In this document: piece by piece, positions 16,126-23,841 of the stretch
Numbering within the stretch: the stretch's first letter is position 1
Layout: each line of letters begins with the position of its first letter
Assembly (NCBI RefSeq): GCF_002980495.1
Contig: NZ_PVBR01000032.1
Coordinates: 1 to 35,599, forward strand
DNA: 35,599 bases
Source of the DNA: Phyllobacterium phragmitis
GTDB lineage: Bacteria > Pseudomonadota > Alphaproteobacteria > Rhizobiales > Rhizobiaceae
Reading direction: 5' to 3'
Notes under the pieces: generated by a model
The model's database searches: none
Told to the model about the DNA's origin: nothing
Seen by the model: the letters and a program-made list of their open reading frames with translations, nothing else
Position numbers and translations under genes: made by a program

Positions 16126-16650
16126 TTATCGGAAGGGGCGCAGACGCCGAATAAGATCGCTCGCACGAAACGCCCTCACGGAGCGTGTATCCCGATACTC
16201 GCGGCCGCTGGCCAAATGAACCACAAAAAGAGTCGGTGGCCCGTCGGCATGCAAATATCGGAGAAGTTCGTGGCTGTATTGATCCATCCGGGTCACGTCG
16301 ACTTTGATCAGCGGGATCCGCTCCATAGCGCGCCGCACGCCAGGATCCGGCAGGATTTCATTATCGATCGTCTCACAGAAGGCGCACCATTCCGCCCCGA
16401 TGTCGACGAGTGCAGCTTCGTAATGTGGTGAAAGCCTCGTCAGGGCGCTTTGGTAATCGGCTAGCGTCATCGCAGTTAACGTCACAGCATCGGCTCTTAC
16501 AGATACGCACGTAGCGGCTGCAGTCGTCAGTCCCGCGATCAGGAACTGGCGCCTCGTCACGGAAATCGCTCTGTGGCGGCGAGGTTCAGCGGTCCCAGCC
16601 TGCTCTGAGCAGGAAACAATCGCGGTCATCATCGATATAGGAAATTGCAT
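16126..16650 (-). CDS. Exported thioredoxin-fold protein with Tat-like signal (WCAFC)
   Basis: 174 residues. A long n-region and a twin-arginine motif TRRQFLIAG (Arg33/Arg34) precede a hydrophobic run, suggesting Tat export. A thioredoxin fold follows with EWCAFC (Cys89/Cys92) and a GPPTLFVV cis-proline loop, closest to the DsbD gamma domain and single-domain relatives. The start ATG 16650 has GGGGAG six bases upstream. The longer frame to 16677 lacks this. It is divergent from the second L,D-transpeptidase across operator site 5 and lies upstream of the cytochrome pair. It probably reduces or oxidises a periplasmic partner such as an apocytochrome. The partner is unknown. Confidence 0.75.
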   Translation of the reverse strand: MQFPISMMTAIVSCSEQAGTAEPRRHRAISVTRRQFLIAGLTTAAATCVSVRADAVTLTAMTLADYQSALTRLSPHYEAALVDIGAEWCAFCETIDNEILPDPGVRRAMERIPLIKVDVTRMDQYSHELLRYLHADGPPTLFVVHLASGREYRDTRSVRAFRASDLIRRLRPFR

Positions 16651-16691
16651 GCTTGGCTCCCCTTTGCTGCATCGCATCGGCGCGAGCTAGC

Positions 16692-16708
16692 CTTAAGGCT
16701 GACTTAAG
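16692..16708. promoter_or_regulatory. PmrA-box-like operator, site 5
   Basis: CTTAAG at 16692-16697 and 16703-16708 around GCTGA, in the divergent gap. It is 59 bases before the L,D-transpeptidase TTG at 16768 and 41 bases before the thioredoxin ATG at 16650. It could serve both, as site 1 does. Confidence 0.85.
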
Positions 16709-16767
16709 GTGCCAATGGCATTTCGGCCTTCTGAACCCGGAACCCTGTAAGAGGGCTGAGAGGAAAA

Positions 16768-17487
16768 TTGAGTACCAAGGTCATTTCGAAGCCAATTGCC
16801 CGGCGCGCGTTTATCGTCGGGGCGAGCGCCCTGACCCTGTGTGGCTGTGTTTCGGCGCGCGAGCCGATCGGTAGGGTGACACCTGTAGCTGAGGTCAAAC
16901 CGAAACCGGTGGTTCCGCTGATGTATGCAGCTCTACCAAACGAGCAATTCCCCATCCCGGCGGTGGATATTTCGCAGGTCGATGAGAAATGGTGGCGGAC
17001 AGAGGTGGATTACCCGACCGATGAAAAAGCTGGTACGGTGATCGTCGACACCCCAAACCGCTATCTCTATCACATCCAGTCGGGCGGAAGGGCTGTGCGC
17101 TACGGCGTTGGCGTGGGGCGCGACGGCTTTTCATGGGCTGGCCGGGGGCATATCGCCTACAAGCGGAAATGGCCACGCTGGAATCCTCCCGACGAGATGG
17201 TTGCTCGTCAGCCTGAGCTCGAGCCCTACAGCATCGCCAATGGCGGAATGCCTCCGGGGCTCAACAACCCACTCGGGTCCCATGCATTGTATATTCACCA
17301 AGGGAATCGAGACACGATCTACCGTATTCATGGCTCGCCTGAATTCCGGACCATTGGGAAGGCCGTTTCCTCGGGGTGCATTCGCATGCTCAACCAGGAC
17401 GTCATTCATCTCGCCGACAATGTCCAGGACGGCAGCACGATCGTCGTTATCCCCGATCCGGCGATGCAACATCTCATGGTGGGATGA
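16768..17487 (+). CDS. L,D-transpeptidase (YkuD) lipoprotein, copy 2
   Basis: 239 residues. A signal with ARRAFIVGA (possible Tat motif) ends near CGC, suggesting a lipoprotein. A YkuD domain follows with HGSPEFRTIGKAVSSGCIRM, holding the catalytic His and Cys. The start is TTG 16768 with GAGAGG four bases upstream. No ATG or GTG fits the signal. It is a paralogue of the gene at 3102: both share the region VDISQ/VDTSK, then a short gap, then AGTVIVD or GTIIVD. The two differ enough to be old duplicates. Likely role is wall cross-linking under the stress sensed by the kinase. Confidence 0.87.
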   Translation: MSTKVISKPIARRAFIVGASALTLCGCVSAREPIGRVTPVAEVKPKPVVPLMYAALPNEQFPIPAVDISQVDEKWWRTEVDYPTDEKAGTVIVDTPNRYLYHIQSGGRAVRYGVGVGRDGFSWAGRGHIAYKRKWPRWNPPDEMVARQPELEPYSIANGGMPPGLNNPLGSHALYIHQGNRDTIYRIHGSPEFRTIGKAVSSGCIRMLNQDVIHLADNVQDGSTIVVIPDPAMQHLMVG

Positions 17488-17640
17488 GTCAGTTTGCCGC
17501 ATCCAATGTATGAACGGATGCACTGGGTTTCCGCTCAACCCTGATAGTTGCTATGCCCAGTGCCGCGCCTTTCTCAGAAGCGTATGAACTGGCCTGCAGG
17601 TAAAGCCCGTTGAGATTGGGGCGCAACACACATCTGTCGG

Positions 17641-17657
17641 CTTAAGGCTGGCTTAAG
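17641..17657. promoter_or_regulatory. PmrA-box-like operator, site 6 (autoregulation)
   Basis: CTTAAG at 17641-17646 and 17652-17657 around GCTGG, 47 bases before the response regulator ATG. The 17-mer equals site 1 read on the minus strand. The layout implies that the regulator controls its own gene. The rest of 17488-17704 shows no gene. Confidence 0.86.
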
Positions 17658-17704
17658 CTCGGTGTCGGATCCCACTGTTTGACTGACGGTTAGGTAAGAC
17701 TCGC

Positions 17705-18400
17705 ATGCGCATATTGGTAGTGGAAGACGATGCGGTATTGATGAACGGCATACAGGTCGGGCTCGGCCTGACCGGCTTTACCGTCGATGCCGTGTCGAAC
17801 TGCGCAGATGCTTCGGCCGCCCTGCACGGCTCCGTTTTCGATGCGATCGTTCTCGACCTGATGCTTCCTGACGGATCTGGCCTCGATTTCCTGGCCGAAC
17901 TTCGCAGTCGTCAGATGACAACCCCTGTCCTGCTTCTCACTGCGCGCGACAGTGTTCCCGACCGTATCGCCGGACTCGATGCTGGCGCCGATGATTATCT
18001 CGGCAAGCCTTTTGACCTGAACGAAGTAGCCGCCCGATTGCGGGCACTCACCCGGCGGGCCAGCGGAAGCGCTGTCGCCTATCGGACGTGGCGCGACCTA
18101 TGTCTGGATCCTGCCACCATGGAGGTGTCCAAATCAGGCGAGTCCGTGCGGCTTTCCCGGCGGGAATTTGCGATCCTGCACGCGTTGATGGATCGACCGG
18201 GCCAGATTCTCTCGAAATCGCAACTTGAGGACCGGCTCTATGGGTGGCAGGAGGAAGTCGAAAGCAACACCATAGAAGTGCATATCCATCATCTGCGACA
18301 GAAGCTTGGTACCGACATCATCGAGACCGTGCGTGGCGTTGGTTACAGGCTGGCGGAGGGTAAGGAGCCAGCCCATAAAGACAACAAGGGAAGGCGGTGA
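17705..18400 (+). CDS. Response regulator, OmpR/PhoB family (PmrA/QseB type)
   Basis: 231 residues. The receiver domain carries the acidic pair near 8-9, phospho-acceptor Asp51 (VLDLMLPDG), the conserved Thr in LLTARD and the Lys in GKPFD. A winged-helix DNA-binding domain follows (about 125-220) with SRREFAILHALM and the recognition region IEVHIHHLRQKLG. The nearest types are QseB and PmrA, whose known box is a pair of TTAA-type half-sites one turn apart. That is exactly the six sites found here. Normally a kinase gene follows directly. Here none does, and the kinase lies at 823-2193. Confidence 0.92.
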   Translation: MRILVVEDDAVLMNGIQVGLGLTGFTVDAVSNCADASAALHGSVFDAIVLDLMLPDGSGLDFLAELRSRQMTTPVLLLTARDSVPDRIAGLDAGADDYLGKPFDLNEVAARLRALTRRASGSAVAYRTWRDLCLDPATMEVSKSGESVRLSRREFAILHALMDRPGQILSKSQLEDRLYGWQEEVESNTIEVHIHHLRQKLGTDIIETVRGVGYRLAEGKEPAHKDNKGRR

Positions 18401-18632
18401 CTATCGATTTTGACCTCGTTGGCTATCCTGCCCGGCGGCCGACATGCAAAAATATGTTTGAACTATTCAGCACTTGGCTCGATGAAATCAGGTCTCTCAG
18501 AGCACATAGCCACCAAGCAAGAATAGTTAGGTGGCAAATCACCTGCCTGTCGGGATCCAGTGTTGCTTAGACGATCCGTGCGAACGAACTGTATGCGAAA
18601 GTTCATTAATGAGACGGCGCCAAACCACATCT

Positions 18633-19649
18633 ATGCCGGAGGAGGAGAGGGACACTACCCTTTACCTGCATTCCCCTCTGGGGAGGCGAATTCCGCTCGT
18701 AGCTCTCATCCAAGCTTTGACCATAGCCGAGCATCACAATTTCAGGCATGCAGCCGCCGCTCTTGGTATTAGTCAATCGTCAATCAGTCAACGTATCAAG
18801 CAGTTAGAGAGCGATCTGGGCATCCTTCTATTTGAGCGTCGGCCACGTGGGATCATTGTAACCGAAGCTGGGCGCCATTTTCTTGAGCAGGTCGCCATCG
18901 GCGTCGATCATCTCGCACACGCGGTGAGGATGGCGGGCAAAATCGCCAATGGCAGGCGTGGTCGCCTACAGATCGGACTGCACGGCGTGTTCATCTCTGG
19001 CGCGCTGGCACGACTTCTCCAGTGTTTTCGCCGACAGTATCCAGATGTCGAAATAGACATTGCAGATGGTCAAAGGCAGAATGTGCTCCGGCAGATCCAT
19101 GAGAATCGTAGCGACATAGCTTTTCTGTTTGGCGAGCCCAGATTTCCGGGCTGCCATTCCTGGCAATTGTGGAAGGAACGCTTTTTGGTCGTTTTGCCAA
19201 CGCACCACGCGCTTGCCGATAAGGAGGAATTGAACTGGACTGATCTCGCCTCCAAAACCTTCTTGGTCCGTCATGATGGTGTGGGGCCGCAGGTGCTGGA
19301 GCATGTGATTCAGCGTTTCGATGAACGCGGCATCCAAGCATGTGTCCGCCGCCTCGATGTCGGCCGAGATACCCTCATGCGTATGGTTGCGGAACGCTAC
19401 GGCGTCACATTGGTACCGGAATCTGCGACAGCCATTGCCATTCCCGGAATTATATTCCGTCCGCTTAACGATCAGGCGGCGTCCATATCGGTCACTGCGG
19501 TCTGGTCCCCTTTCAATCAGAACCCTCCCCTGCGGGATTTTCTGACGCTGATGCGGAGAAGCAACCGCACAGAAATCGAATTGCCGCTCAAATCGCCACA
19601 GGAGCCCGTATTCTCCTTGCCCGCGCAAAGGCCCGATCAGTCGCTATAA
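18633..19649 (+). CDS. LysR-family regulator at distal end of trb module
   Basis: About 338 residues. The N-terminal winged helix (about 20-80) reads FRHAAAALGISQSSISQRIKQLE, then FERRPRG. An effector-binding domain of the periplasmic-binding-protein type follows. Similar LysR genes commonly close trb conjugation modules after trbI and DUF2274 in alphaproteobacteria, which suggests control of transfer, but target and inducer are unknown. The start is uncertain: ATG 18633 gives a usual LysR N terminus, and ATG 18609 is possible. Neither has a strong ribosome site. The stretch 18401-18632 shows nothing else. The 3' end overlaps the DUF2274 gene, on the other strand, by 62 bases. Confidence 0.85.
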   Translation: MPEEERDTTLYLHSPLGRRIPLVALIQALTIAEHHNFRHAAAALGISQSSISQRIKQLESDLGILLFERRPRGIIVTEAGRHFLEQVAIGVDHLAHAVRMAGKIANGRRGRLQIGLHGVFISGALARLLQCFRRQYPDVEIDIADGQRQNVLRQIHENRSDIAFLFGEPRFPGCHSWQLWKERFLVVLPTHHALADKEELNWTDLASKTFLVRHDGVGPQVLEHVIQRFDERGIQACVRRLDVGRDTLMRMVAERYGVTLVPESATAIAIPGIIFRPLNDQAASISVTAVWSPFNQNPPLRDFLTLMRRSNRTEIELPLKSPQEPVFSLPAQRPDQSL

Positions 19650-19818
19650 AGCGCTCCAGCATAGGCACGATCAGACGCACCGGATCGATTGGGGGATTTC
19701 CCGGCTCGGCAAGCAGCGAGCCGTAGTCGACAAGGCTGCGATGGAGTTCGGCAGGCAACTCCACGGTGATCTTCACGGGCTTATCGTCGGGCAATGGCCC
19801 CAGCTTCAACTTTGCCAT
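19588..19818 (-). CDS. DUF2274-family small protein of trb modules
   Basis: 76 residues, reading MAKLKLGPLPDDKPVKITVE at the start, then ELHRSLVDYGSLL and IVPMLERFIATDRAFARA. This matches the DUF2274 family that usually follows trbI directly. The function is unknown; the sequence looks ribbon-helix-helix-like. ATG 19818 is chosen over the ATG three bases upstream because AGGGGG lies at better spacing. Here trbI lies 4 kb away, because the RIT element has inserted between the two genes. It may therefore be cut off from the trb promoter. Confidence 0.78.
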   Translation of the reverse strand: MAKLKLGPLPDDKPVKITVELPAELHRSLVDYGSLLAEPGNPPIDPVRLIVPMLERFIATDRAFARARRIRAPVAI

Positions 19819-19843
19819 CATCAACCCCCTGCATTCGAATATC

Positions 19844-19873
19844 AGGTCATATGCCGCCTTCGGGACTATGCCG
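19844..19873. repeat. RIT left terminal inverted repeat
   Basis: 30 bases that are the exact reverse complement of 23812-23841. Outward the similarity continues weakly (GAATA shared), so the functional end may extend a little further. The DUF2274 ribosome site begins about 20 bases outside. Confidence 0.9.
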
Positions 19874-19952
19874 CTTGAGGCAGGCAAAAGGACAGTAACT
19901 CCATGTATCCGTTTGGTTTTATATGCAGGCAATATCGGCATAGCCTTTTCTC

Positions 19953-20240
19953 CTATAGCCGGTTGAGGAAGGCCCGAAGCTTGTCATCGGGCCGGAACTT
20001 GCCCGGCTTGCTGTCGAACGGGATTGTCCTGGCGAGGATTTTTTCTTTCAGCGCCAGATCGGCGTCGAGATAGATCTGGGTAGTCTCGATGGACTCGTGC
20101 CCCAGCCACAGCGCGATGACGGTCTGCTCTACGCCGGCGTGGAGGAGGTCCATCGCCGTCGTATGGCGCAGGCAATGGAAGGTGACGTTCTTCTCCTTCA
20201 GGAATGGACAAGAATCGCTGGCGACTGCGACGTGCTTTTT
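19953..20240 (-). pseudogene. ritC: RitC tyrosine recombinase, C-terminal fragment
   Basis: C-terminal catalytic half of the third recombinase, reading from KKHVAVA to the end. It keeps the HCLRHTTAMDLL box (His-x-x-Arg), LGHES and the nucleophile region TTQIYLD. Its N-terminal half is at about 20835-21545, and the IS200-type element lies between. The original reading probably ran GLV then KKHVAVA. The fragment alone would lack the first catalytic Arg and the DNA-binding domain. Confidence 0.85.
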
Positions 20241-20267
20241 TAGAGTCCCCGATAGGGGATCTGTAAA

Positions 20268-20290
20268 CCCCACGCCTTTAGGCGGCTGGG
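20268..20290. repeat. IS200-type left-end hairpin
   Basis: Imperfect stem-loop: CCC-CGCC against GGCG-GGG around TTTA, with a few unpaired bases. It lies about 30 bases before the transposase start. Such hairpins are the transposase recognition sites in this family. Confidence 0.7.
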
Positions 20291-20320
20291 ATTGTGCGCC
20301 TTCCGGTGTAGAATGTTTGA

Positions 20321-20749
20321 ATGGAAGCGTACAAGCGTGGCAGCCACACGATTTGGGACTGCAAATATCATCTGGTTTGGGTGACGAAGTACCGCTACGC
20401 GGTGCTTGGGGGTGATGTTGGCAACCGTTGCCGGGAGTTGCTGCGGGAGACGGCGCGGGCGCACGATCTGGTCATACATGCGGGGTCGGTCAACCGTGAC
20501 CATGTACATATGCTGGTGTCGATCCCGCCGAGCCTGTCGGTATCGCGGGCGGTGCAGCATCTGAAAGGCCGCAGTTCGCACAAACTGTTGAGTGAGTTCG
20601 GAATATTGCGCAAGCGCTATTGGGGCCAGCACTTATGGGCGAGAGGTTATTGGGTTGCCACGAGCGGCAACGTAACGGACGAAATATGGGTTGAATATAT
20701 CAAGAACCAGACGCCGCCGGAGCCCGATGACAATTTCAACGTTACCTGA
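20321..20749 (+). CDS. tnpA: IS200/IS605-family Y1 transposase
   Basis: 142 residues, normal for TnpA of IS200 type. The metal-binding HUH motif is HVHML (His61, His63) and the catalytic tyrosine is Tyr126 in VEYIKNQ. It cuts and joins single-stranded DNA at the hairpin ends. The gene is oriented against ritC. The reading is complete, so the element may still be active. The last residues (about 130-142) vary in this family. Confidence 0.93.
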   Translation: MEAYKRGSHTIWDCKYHLVWVTKYRYAVLGGDVGNRCRELLRETARAHDLVIHAGSVNRDHVHMLVSIPPSLSVSRAVQHLKGRSSHKLLSEFGILRKRYWGQHLWARGYWVATSGNVTDEIWVEYIKNQTPPEPDDNFNVT

Positions 20750-20804
20750 ACCAGCACCCAGTCCGCCAGCGGCGGACCGATCCGGCTTTGAGCCGTACCT
20801 TGAA

Positions 20805-20824
20805 GCCACCGCCTTTAGGCGGTG
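20805..20824. repeat. IS200-type right-end hairpin
   Basis: Stem-loop CCACCGCC-TTTA-GGCGGTGG with a perfect 8-bp stem, about 55 bases after the transposase stop and just before ritC resumes. It shares its core with the left hairpin. Confidence 0.8.
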
Positions 20825-20834
20825 GAGCATTCAC

Positions 20835-21545
20835 AAGACCAGCCACGGCATCCGCGCTCAGCCGGCCGCCGCGTGCGCTCGGGAAGACCACCTCGTCCTG
20901 GGCGGGCTTCAGTTCGTCGAGCCACGCTTCGAGAACGTCGGCGACAGGCCTGCAAAGCGGGATGACGCGCTGCTTGCGGCCCTTGCCGAGGATTTCGACA
21001 TGACTGCCCGTGCCGAACTTCACGTTTCGACGCCGAAGGTTTGTCGCTTCCGACAGACGGAGGCCCGTTTGCAGGGTGGTCAGCAACAGCGCGTGATCCC
21101 GGCGGCCGGTCCATGTGCCCTTGTCGGGTGCCGCGAGAAGCGCATCGACCTCGGGGCGCGTCAGGAAGTCGATCAGCTTGCGGTCGAACCGCTTGGCCGG
21201 CATCGCGAGGACGCGCTGTATCTGCGCACTGTGCGTCGGCATCTCATAGGCGGCAAAGCGGAAGAACGACCGGATCGCGGTGAGACGCAGGTTACGGGTA
21301 CGGACGGTCACGCCCCGCTTTTTCTCCAGCTCGGCGAGAAAGGCGGATATGAACGGGGCGTCGAGCTTCTCGAAAGCCAGCTTGTCGGGGGACATATGCA
21401 GGCGCTTCTGTGCGAAGCGAAGCAGCAGCCTGAACGTGTCGCGATAAGAACTGATCGTGTTCGCGCTGACCCGCTTCTCCTGCATCAGGCGTTGGGTGAA
21501 GAACCGTTGCAGCAGCGTCGGGAAGGTCGGGATCGAGGTCGTCAT
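20835..21545 (-). pseudogene. ritC: RitC tyrosine recombinase, N-terminal fragment
   Basis: N-terminal part of the third recombinase from ATG 21545 (ATGA overlap with ritB). The SAM-like DNA-binding domain includes TLLQRFFTQRLM and SANTISSYRDTFRLLL. The first catalytic Arg lies in TGLRLSEATNL. The reading continues to SADAVAGLV, where the IS200-type element begins. The His-x-x-Arg box and the Tyr nucleophile lie beyond the insertion at 19953-20240, so no active protein is expected from this locus. Confidence 0.88.
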
Positions 21546-22477
21546 ACCGGAGCCTCCCAACGCTGCTGAAGTCGCGCGACCGCCTCCGTCATCAGCTCCG
21601 GATTCTGGTGCAGATACCAGTAGGTGTAGTTGAGATTGGTGTGCCCAAGGTATGTAGACAACGCAGGCAAGCGGCGCTCGGGGTCCGCGCCGGCGCTGTA
21701 GCATCGCCGCAAGACCTCGACCGCCATCGTATGCCTCAGATCATGCAGCCGCGGCCCGGTAGGGTCCGAGGTGCCGCGCATCCCGATTCTTTTGGTCAGC
21801 CGCCGGAACGCCCGATCCAGAACCGAAGGGATAATCCGGCGGCACGGCACCGATATGAAGAAGGCCGCGACCTTCCTGCCGGCCAGATGCGCCTCACGCT
21901 CTTCCCGGTAGCGTTGCAGAGCGATGCGGGTCGTCTCGTGGACGGGCACGAGCCTGGATTTGCCGAACTTCGCGTTGCGGATGGTGATGACACCCAGGTC
22001 GAGATCGACGTCCTCGAGATCGAGATTCAGGACTTCTCCGACACGCATCCCGGTGACGCTGAGCAGGCCATAGATCGTATAGCGCCCCAGGCAATAGAAC
22101 CAGGTAGCTCCGGCCCATTGTCGCCAACTTCCCGCCAGAATGCGCTCTATCTCCGCTTTGCTGAAGATATGAGGCTGGAAGGCGATCCTCTGCCGTGGCA
22201 GCAGGTCTGTCGGGGGAATCTCGGTGTGCGGGTCCGTCAGGATGCGGTAGCGCGCGAAGCTGCGGACGGCACGCAGCCTGCCGGCGTGGTAGTTCGGGTC
22301 GACCGATGCCGGTTGCTGCGCCCATTTCGCCGCCAGCTTTACCGTGATGTGCGTGGCATGGCGCCGTTCCATGAATGCTGCAAAATTCAGGAGATACCGT
22401 TCATCCGTTTCCAGCTTGAATCCCAGAGCACGGCGCAGGTCCAGGTAATCGGTAATGGCGGCGCGCAGATCGTTCAT
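21542..22477 (-). CDS. ritB: RitB tyrosine recombinase
   Basis: 311 residues, intact. An N-terminal DNA-binding domain (MNDLRAAITDYLDLRRALGF) is followed by the catalytic domain with Arg in TGMRVGEVL, the box HDLRHTMAVEVL and the Tyr-carrying LGHTNLNYTYWYL. The start is ATG 22477, overlapping the ritA stop as ATGA; the upstream alternative (22495) is less natural. It is the only one of the three recombinases that is unbroken. RIT partners are thought to act together, so it may have no effect alone. Confidence 0.92.
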   Translation of the reverse strand: MNDLRAAITDYLDLRRALGFKLETDERYLLNFAAFMERRHATHITVKLAAKWAQQPASVDPNYHAGRLRAVRSFARYRILTDPHTEIPPTDLLPRQRIAFQPHIFSKAEIERILAGSWRQWAGATWFYCLGRYTIYGLLSVTGMRVGEVLNLDLEDVDLDLGVITIRNAKFGKSRLVPVHETTRIALQRYREEREAHLAGRKVAAFFISVPCRRIIPSVLDRAFRRLTKRIGMRGTSDPTGPRLHDLRHTMAVEVLRRCYSAGADPERRLPALSTYLGHTNLNYTYWYLHQNPELMTEAVARLQQRWEAPV

Positions 22478-23812
22478 GGCATCGTCTCCGGCCATGGCAG
22501 AGCGATTTCCCGTAAGGCGTCGAGATCGACCTTGGCGTATCGGCGCGTCGCATCAGCGCTGCGATGCCGCAGCATCTGGCCGATTTCCGTCAACGACAGC
22601 CCCTGCTGCAACATATCGACGGCAAGCGCATGACGCAGTTGGTGCGACCCGGTAATATTCGCCTTGATTCCTGCGCGTGTGAGCGCCCGCCGGACGATCA
22701 TGCAAATGTCGCTATGCGAGCCCAGTACGTCGAACGGCGCCCGCGAGCGCAGAAACACGTTGCGGCTCGTCGATTCCGGCCGTCCGTGTTCAAGATAGGC
22801 TGCGATCGCTTCGCCTACGTCATAGGGCAACGGCATAGGGCGTTCCGAGCGCCCCTTGCTCGACACGCGCAGGAATCCTTCGTTCCAGTCGATGTCGGCC
22901 AATTCGAGCCGGATAACCTCGCCCGCGCGAAGTCCGAGCCGGGCCAGGAGCAACAGGATCGCCCGGTTGCGCAGTCCGACTGGCGTTCTGCATGTCTTGC
23001 TCGCGGCCAGGAGAGTTCGAACCTGCTCCCCCGGCATCGCTCTCGGGATCGATGCCATCGACCATCCGGCGACACTGGGAACAACCGCCGCAAGATCCGT
23101 CTGGATAAAGTCGCGATAGCGCGCAAAGCGGAGGAACGAACGCAGAGACGTAACGATGTTTTTGGCTTGCGAGAATGTGCGTCCACGCGGCGCGTTGCGC
23201 CGGATATAGTCGGTGATCTGGCGGGCGCTGATACCGGCGAGTTGCGGCTCTTCTGCGCCGCAGACGCTCATCAGAAAGCGCCTCACATAACCGCTATAGT
23301 TCCTCCGCCGTGGATGGCGCTAGGCCACGTTCATCTCGCAGCCAATCTGCATATTCCTGCAATATCGCCTCGACGCCGGACAGTCCGATCGAAGCAATGT
23401 CTCTGCTCTCGATGACGCACTTGTCCCGAAGCCAACGCGTGATGCCACTCAGAGATGCAGGATCACCACGCTTGGGACGCCGGCACTTGGCGCTGTAGAG
23501 CAGAAACGCCACCTCATGTTCGGCCGTGATTTCGCCAACCGCAATCCTCTTGTCGCACAGCCATCGGCTGAACTCGTTGATGAGGAATGTTTTGTGCCAA
23601 TAAGCAACCTGCGAATATCCGCGCTCGGCGAGGTATTCGGAATATGGCTCGAAGTAAGGAGCCAGCGGCCCTTCGGCACGAAGCCGACAGGGCCGCTTTC
23701 TGCAGGCCCTGATCATCGGAATAGCTCCATCGGCCGGGTCCGACTGAACCGGATTATGCCGACCGACAACTTCAACAATACCATGGAAAGGAAGCAGATG
23801 CATATCAAACAC
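22474..23812 (-). pseudogene. ritA: RitA tyrosine recombinase, frameshifted
   Basis: Two frames together make one recombinase of about 440 residues. The first (23294-23812, GTG start) holds the N-terminal domain and stops at TAG after STAEEL. The second (22474-23286) resumes at SGYVRRFL and carries the catalytic Arg (GLRAGEVI), the box SHQLRHALAVDML and the Tyr region RRYAKVD. The reading would be continuous with two more bases, or one fewer, near 23292-23298. No slippery sequence is visible, so mutation is likelier than programmed shifting. Confidence 0.83.
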
Positions 23813-23841
23813 GGCATAGTCCCGAAGGCGGCATATGACCT
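23812..23841. repeat. RIT right terminal inverted repeat
   Basis: Exact reverse complement of 19844-19873. It lies just beyond the trbI stop and also forms the first codons of the ritA reading. Confidence 0.9.

Larger units (their letters stand above)
20241..20834 (+). mobile_element. IS200/IS605-type insertion inside ritC (ends approximate)
   Basis: About 0.6 kb with one Y1 transposase gene and a subterminal hairpin at each end (20268-20290 and 20805-20824), both built around GCCTTTAGGCGG. There are no inverted terminal repeats or target duplication, as expected for single-strand transposition. The ends are set by where the ritC reading breaks off on each side and may be wrong by several bases. 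Confidence 0.8.
19844..23841. mobile_element. Recombinase-In-Trio (RIT) element, decayed
   Basis: Three adjacent tyrosine-recombinase genes on the minus strand (ritA, ritB, ritC), joined by ATGA overlaps and enclosed by exact 30-bp inverted ends, define a RIT element. It has entered the trb operon between the last codons of trbI and the DUF2274 gene. It is probably immobile: ritA carries a frameshift near 23294 and ritC is interrupted by an IS200-type element. How RIT elements move is poorly known in general. Confidence 0.85.

Noticed and set aside
18401-18632. A kinase remnant after the response regulator
   Set aside because: No frame in this stretch shows kinase motifs.
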